A DNA stretch of 64,000 nt, from assembly GCA_007258455.2 (NCBI GenBank), contig VDFB02193867.1, positions 526,806,751-526,870,750 on the forward strand. The letters run 5' to 3'. Positions 58,736-64,000 of the stretch are shown one piece after another. Under the pieces are notes generated by a model that saw only the letters and a program-made list of their open reading frames with translations, did not search any database and was not told the DNA's origin. The DNA comes from Sequoia sempervirens (Eukaryota > Streptophyta > Pinopsida > Cupressales > Cupressaceae). Position 1 is the first letter of the stretch; every line of letters begins with the position of its first letter. A program made the translations under genes and the position numbers.

Positions 58736-59570
58736 CTTCCACCTTCAAAGCAAACTGATACACATCCTCAATGGTGGTCATTTTGACTAGGCTTAACTCC
58801 TCCTGAATGCTCGGTCGTAACCCATTAAGATATCGGGCTACCTTCTCCTTATTGGCCTCTATGTAGCCAGTTCTTGATGATTATCTTGTAAAAATATTCA
58901 GTATATTCTTTCACAGATCTACTTCCTTGCTTCAACCCTTGCAATTTCTTCAACAAATCTAGCTCGTAGTCCACTGGTATGAACTGCTTCTTCAGTTTCT
59001 CTACCATGTGATCCCATCTGGTGATATTTCCTTTTCCTCTTCGATTTCTTTCCGACTGGACCTCTTTCCACCAAATACTGGCATGGCCCTTCAGCTTCAT
59101 TTTCACAAACTTAACCTGATCTGGGTCCTCTATTTCCTCATACTCAAAATATTCTTCTAACTCATTGATCTAGTCGATCAACTCTTCCGGGTTTAGACTT
59201 CTAGAATAACTAGGGACTTCTGCTCTAGGTCTTTTCCCTATCTTCAAAATGGCCCTTATTAGCCGCATTTGGTCTTGATCAATTGATTTTTCTTCCTCTT
59301 CTACATTTGAACCTTCTTCCTCTCCTTCATCCTCACTTTCCTCCTTCAGGTTTAACCCTCTTCTCAACTGCTCTTGCAATGCATCAATATCTTTGGAGGG
59401 CTGCCAGTGCATCTCTTCCACTAGCATTTCTGCCGCCTCGACCACCTCTGGCATAACCACACCTACCAGGCATCACTCTTGGAGGCATCTTTCTTGACCT
59501 TGACCCACAACCACAGTCCTGGTGCGAACTGCCTCACGATCGGCGATTTGTCCACACACTCAAGAAAACC
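58690..59570 (-). pseudogene. Element 4 gag
   Basis: An acidic N-terminal frame (59170-59460) is followed by a stop where Trp is expected in LIDWINELEEYF. Frame 58849-59106 then reads FVKMKLKGHASIWWKEVQ and KKQFIPVDYELDLLKKLQGL, the standard gypsy gag core. A frameshift near 58860 leads into ANKEKVARYLNGLRPSIQEE and DVYQFALKVEEKLNKRF, which completes the capsid region. The start codon is not certain. Confidence 0.85.
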
Positions 59571-59572
59571 TC

Positions 59573-59584
59573 GCTCTGATACCA
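59573..59584 (-). promoter_or_regulatory. Element 4 primer binding site (tRNA-iMet)
   Basis: The minus strand reads TGGTATCAGAGC two bases inside the 5' LTR, a perfect 12-base match to the usual plant iMet site. Confidence 0.95.
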
Positions 59585-59586
59585 CT

Positions 59587-60297
59587 TGATGAGGGTGCAA
59601 CCTAAGACTTAGAAAATAACTCACAAACAAGAAAATAATTTTATTATTCAGAAAATGGAGCTTCTTACATGTAGAGGATCTCAAATCCCCAAGTTCTACA
59701 ACACATGCAAGTTACAGAAAGCTACAAATTAACCCTTTCGCAATATGCAAGCTTGTCCCCCCAAAATGTTGCCCAAAAATTAGAAACCTGCCCATAAATA
59801 GAGCTCATCTTTAGTTTGGAGCCAAAAAAACATTCAAATTTGAGTTTAGGAGGTTTGGTGCCAAAAAATTACAACTTGAAGTTCAAATTTCAAAAGAACA
59901 TTTGCAATTGTATCTTCTAGAAAGTGTGCCAACTTCCTAGGGCCATAGCTTTTGATCCGGGACTCCGATTTGAAAACCGTTTGAACCATTGGAAATGTCT
60001 TGAAGTCAACAATGCGCTTGAAATTTGCGATGCCAATTTCAGCAAGTTTTAGGGCTAATCCGGGAACTCTAAGTCCCTCAAATCTAACCCAGAAGATTTT
60101 TAGGTGCAAATCTGGGAAACTAAAACTGTAATATCTTTCAACCCAAGAATAGAAAATAAAAACCATAAATTGGGAATTTCATTATGATGAAAAGGGTATC
60201 CAAAAATGTAAAAACATCTAAAAACTGAGAAACTTGAAATTTAACTATTTTTGCGTGATGCAAGATTGCCCTTACACCACTGGATGCTCCTGCATCA
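59587..60297 (-). repeat. Element 4 5' LTR
   Basis: Matches 54213-54921 throughout, with scattered C/T and G/A differences. Its coding-strand start is TGATGCAGGAGCATCC. Confidence 0.9.
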
Positions 60298-60302
60298 AGT
60301 AC
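60298..60302. repeat. Element 4 target-site duplication (right)
   Basis: AGTAC, identical to 54208-54212. Confidence 0.9.
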
Positions 60303-62620
60303 CATGAGCCTTTTGAAATCCTTCTTCATCTAAATGCATCCATTCCAAGACCATTGGGATGTGGGTATACAATATGAGCCAAATATTAATTTCTAATGTT
60401 AATTATTGAAAGAAGGTATATAAATTATTCAAGCATCTTAATTCTCATACACAGTTACATCTTATTCAATTTCTCAATGTATGAGTTCCATATATTTGTA
60501 AATTTTTCTTAATATAAAAACATATTTTATTTCATTAATTAACCTATCTATTCCATGTTACAAAGGATGCTCTTATTTTAAATTATAAGTATATAATTCA
60601 AAATTAATTAGTAATTTTCAAGATAGAGTACACACAATTTCTTTAGTTAAAATAAAATAATATTCTTATTTCCATGTGAGAGTTATGTAGAATGGTAGCT
60701 TGATGTCTCGAAAATATTTCTTTCATGTACATACTATTTTTTTATCATTACATTAAATGAGTGAATCATCTTGATTATATAGCCAAGCACATAAAAAATT
60801 TAGAGATTGGAAAGAAAAATAATCACACATTTATCATATTTTTATATGTATAAAGTTTCTACTACCAAACTATTTATACTTATAGATTAAATTATTTTTG
60901 AATTTGGTTATTTCGGTTCAACATGTCATGCTATAGGATTTTCTTGTGTTTTCACCATGTTGTCTTGTGTAGATAGCTATGTATTTTATAGGTTTAGGAA
61001 TTTTAGAGGAAGGAAAGGTTGAACAAAATGCATAAGGATGAGATGGAGCCTTGTTTACCTTAGGATTTCGTTGAGTCTTCCTTTGAGCATAATCAAGGGG
61101 TGGTTGGTCCTCTTGTAGACATGACTAATTTAGAAGGTCTTGTCAAGAGAAATTGAGATGAGATTGGTAGAGACAAGAATCATGTTATAGATGGATTAGT
61201 TGGAATTCATTGCCTCTACCATTCTCTTGAATTGCAAAATTCACCTCTTGGTATTTCTTCTAATAATTTAAAAATATGAAGGTTCAAGTTTAGAAGATTA
61301 TAGGAACCCTTTATTCCCTTTGGTCTCAAGTTTGGAAACTAAAGATGGAAACTCCATTACAAACCTCAACTAGGTTCATTCATGGAAAAGGATAAGGTTT
61401 ACAATAAGATATAGTTCCTTGAGGAATTTTGGATTCAAGTTGTGAAATGATAGATCTACTAATGTTTTGGGGAAAATGACCCTCTTTATTAGATACATTG
61501 CCACTATTGGTGGAGTATTTCTAATTGGATGTTATTTTTCTAACTTACAACTATATTTTTCTTGTTGTTGTTCCATGCCAATATGATTGATCATTTTTTG
61601 TTTCTTTAATGGTCTTTGTTGGGTGGGGCCTTTCAAATTTTCTATTTCTAATTCATAAATTCAACCAAAAGTATTTACCCAAAAATTAAAATATAAATTT
61701 AAACTTTAAAATAGCATTTACTCCAATTAATGGTATTGTCATTTGTTCCAAAATTGACAATTTTTAATGTTTAACAACATTACTATTTGGTTCTCCAAGG
61801 TCATGCCCTAAAACCAACAATAGAAGAAATATTTATTAGCGCTTTCTCTTAATGCGAATGGTTTTGTTTGTTATGCATTGGGCACTATATATTGGATAAT
61901 AACACTTGCAATGCTTATATTACTAATATATAACAACATTATTATCATTTCATAACATTAATGGTAAATACTATTATTGCAATATTAAAATTTACTCTAA
62001 ATAATAATAGTACTATTTATAACACATACTAACATTTCCCTTGCATGTTCATATGAAATAAGTTTCAATTTATTATGTTTTATTATAATTATTATCCATA
62101 ATATAATATTTTCATCAATGCTAATATTTGTATTTATGATACATAATGTGATTATAACCCAATTATTAGTGTTAAGTATGTCATTAGAGATGACATTCCT
62201 TAATATAAATATTACCTATTAGTATTATTTTCTTTTATCTTTTAGCCACAATAATTTTTCATTTACAACCTTACTATAAAATATTAATAGAGTTTATTCA
62301 TCTATTCAAAGGAATAAGTTTTACCTAATTTATATTAAAAAAATAAATCCTAATATGCAGATCATCCTCTAATATTCAATGCTGATTTGAAAGAGTATAT
62401 ATATATATCCTATTATTCTTTATGTTTAATTTCAAAATTTTAATTCTCTCAAGTATAGGTTACAAGTGCATTCTTTACATTTTTTCTCTTTCTTTTGTAC
62501 TATTTTGTATGGGTGTCTTATATGTGTTGCCTCAAACATATAATTTTAATTTCAATTTAGCTTTCAAATGCAAGATTTAAACTTAAGCTTGCACTTAAAT
62601 AATATCATGTTATCCTTGCA
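60303..62620. other. AT-rich spacer, no gene identified
   Basis: No open frame of note. It contains 60358-60418 (inverted relative to 53715-53775) and 60745-60895 (direct copy of 50035-50170). Confidence 0.5.
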
Positions 62621-63115
62621 AATGAATTTGTTGAAAATACTTTAGAAAATTTCAAGCAAATACAATTGACATCTGTAAAGCCAAATTCCACAACCTTCCC
62701 CCTGCTTGTGCCAAAATGGGAGCTTGGATAGGGTATGGACATCAATCAAATCATCAAGGGGGAATTTTACTAGATGTTGTAGTTGCAATTGCAAGTGCCC
62801 TGGTAGAAATGTACACATGAACTGTTTGATATAATGTGTCAAAAAAATATGTTAACAAAGTAAGGATTTAGAAACATTCAAGAAAATGCAATTGGCAATG
62901 CCTTGGTAGAAATGTATGAAAATTTTGGAAGCATAAACAAGGCATGTTAATTGTTTGACAAATTTTTAAAATGGGTATGCAAAATATTTCAAACAAATGG
63001 AAAGCAAAGTCAAATTCAACACTTCCTGCCCATTCCAAAATTGGAGCTTTAAAACATGGTATGAACATTCATCAAAGCATAATAGAAATTAAGTTTGTTT
63101 TTCTTGAAAGGCTTT
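62621..63115 (+). pseudogene. PPR (pentatricopeptide repeat) gene relic
   Basis: Plus-strand frames read NEFVENTLENFKQIQLTSVK then PNSTTFPLLVP, the PPR pattern ExALExFKQMQ-x-GVKPNSTTF. After a stop come GMDINQIIKG and, in another frame, NALVEMYENFGSINKAC with LFDKF. Another frame near 63035-63090 gives KIGALKHGMNIHQSIIE. These correspond to about three successive repeats of a plant PLS-type PPR protein, which would edit or process organellar RNA. Stops and shifts occur every 20-40 codons, so it is a pseudogene fragment. It resembles the relic at 14490-14747. Confidence 0.75.
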
Positions 63116-63443
63116 AGAAACTTTCAAGAAAACATAATTTCAATTTCAAAAAAATTAATTTCAAATCTACTATAAATTTTAACCATTTAATTCCATTTAG
63201 GTTTTAATTTTTTTTCAAAATAAATTCAATTTGAAACACAATTTCAATCACCATCCTACTGCTCACTATGGCTTGGTCAAGAGGTTGATGAACTTAGAAA
63301 TGTGGTGCACAATTTTTCCCTAGGTTTTTCGCCTTTACTGTTCACATTCGCTATCCTCCTCTATTCACATTCACCGCTTTACAAATAGTCATGTGAAGTG
63401 CATGCAATAGTGACTTCTTTTTTTTATATGCCCTAATTTAGGG

Positions 63444-63601
63444 GGTTCGATCAAACCGAAGTTCGATCAAACCCTATAAAATATGTTTATTTTATTGGGT
63501 CGTTGAGTGGTTCAGTTGAACAATGGGTTTGACCGAACATATAGGTTTGGTTGAACGTATAATAGTGTTCGATCGAACCTATAAGCTCGATCGAACCCCT
63601 T
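63444..63601. repeat. Cluster of GTTCGATC-type palindromes
   Basis: About seven variants of GTTCGATCGAAC or GTTTGACCGAAC lie in 158 bp, some followed by CTATAA or ATATAGG. Clear members: GGTTCGATCAAACC (63445), GTTCGATCAAACC (63461), GTTCGATCGAACC (63569) and CTCGATCGAACCCC (63587). Confidence 0.7.
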
Positions 63602-63680
63602 GATATGGTGAAAAAATAAATAAATGAGAATTCCTTCCTCAAAATAATTGTAAACCACTATTATGCTTTAACCCCTCATC

Positions 63681-64000
63681 TTAGCCCTTATTCTCTTCTT
63701 CATGCTCCACATTGGGTGATATCTGAAATGGGGAGTCATAAAAAACCATCCCCTTAGATAAAACTTTGGGGTCCTCTGTCGACACTTTCAAGGCCTTACT
63801 CTTCAAATTAGCAATATGCTTAGAAAACCTTATTGGCTTCTCCCTATCCTCTAGACCCAAAGTAACTCTTTCCTCATTATCACCACCAACAACATCATCT
63901 TGGCCAATAGCCAAATCCTAATTCCTAGGTGGAAAACCTTCTGAACCCACCTCAGTGTCCTCACTATCAAAGAGAACAAGGTGTTTTTCAACTCTGCTAC
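63681..64000 (-). CDS. Unidentified partial reading frame at the window edge
   Basis: The minus-strand frame 63681-63914 (MAIGQDDVVGGDNEERVTLG, ending EHEEENKG) is preceded in the same frame by HLVLFDSEDTEVGSEGFPPR and a single TAG near 63917. It is charged and polar with no known domain. The frame continues beyond the window, so it is partial. It could be the end of a transposon ORF or of an old gene; I cannot name it. Confidence 0.3.

Larger units (their letters stand above)
54213..60297 (-). mobile_element. Element 4: full-length Ty3/gypsy chromovirus
   Basis: A 6.1-kb element with LTRs of 709 and 711 bp (about 95% alike over 230 bases compared), AGTAC duplications and a perfect 12-base iMet primer site. 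On the minus strand the order is gag, protease, RT, RNase H, integrase, chromodomain, as in chromoviruses. Multiple stops and a few frameshifts inactivate it. Many stops sit where CAG, CGA or TGG codons are expected. The LTR start on the coding strand, TGATGCAGGAGCATCC, is shared with element 2. Confidence 0.95.

Overview
This window looks like plant nuclear DNA, most likely from a large conifer-type (gymnosperm) genome. That assignment is an inference. It rests on the near absence of genes, layers of decayed Ty1/copia and Ty3/gypsy LTR retrotransposons, pentatricopeptide-repeat (PPR) gene relics, and long AT-rich spacers. I found no intact host gene. One 100-N assembly gap lies at 47266-47365.

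Four LTR retrotransposons can be delimited by matching direct LTRs. Three of them also have perfect 5-bp target-site duplications. Element 1 (1885-13545, minus strand) is a large non-autonomous element of about 11.7 kb. It has no recognisable polymerase; it carries a frameshifted Pro/Ser-rich reading frame with a G-patch motif and three separate arrays of a 22-bp tandem repeat. Element 2 (16788-20500, plus, TSD TTTTA) is a 3.7-kb non-autonomous element whose single broken frame encodes coiled coil, G-patch and CCHC zinc knuckle. Element 3 (39023-46121, minus, TSD AAATC) is a complete but stop-ridden Ty1/copia element. Element 4 (54213-60297, minus, TSD AGTAC) is a complete but decayed Ty3/gypsy chromovirus with a chromodomain.

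Between elements 2 and 3 lies a mosaic. A 5.1-kb direct repeat (20755-25868 and 32789-37876) flanks a decayed copia pol (27440-30115, plus) and a gypsy protease relic (minus). Each repeat copy carries a minus-strand gypsy gag relic back to back with a plus-strand LTR-like block and gag-like relic. To the right of element 3 are a minus-strand, probably three-exon gene relic that I cannot identify (47798-49560), a LINE relic (50920-52200), element 4, AT-rich spacer, a PPR relic and a cluster of GTTCGATC-type palindromes.

The most interesting link is between elements 2 and 4. Their LTRs begin with essentially the same 16 bases (TGATGCAGGAGCATCC), both use an initiator-Met-type primer site two bases inside the LTR, and both make 5-bp target duplications. 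Element 2 may therefore have been mobilised by the enzymes of a chromovirus like element 4. Two otherwise unrelated non-autonomous elements in one window both keep a G-patch protein as their main coding content, which suggests a recurrent accessory function. By-eye LTR similarity suggests that element 1 is youngest (about 97%), then element 4 (about 95%), element 3 (about 92%) and element 2 (about 90%). These are rough estimates from partial alignments.
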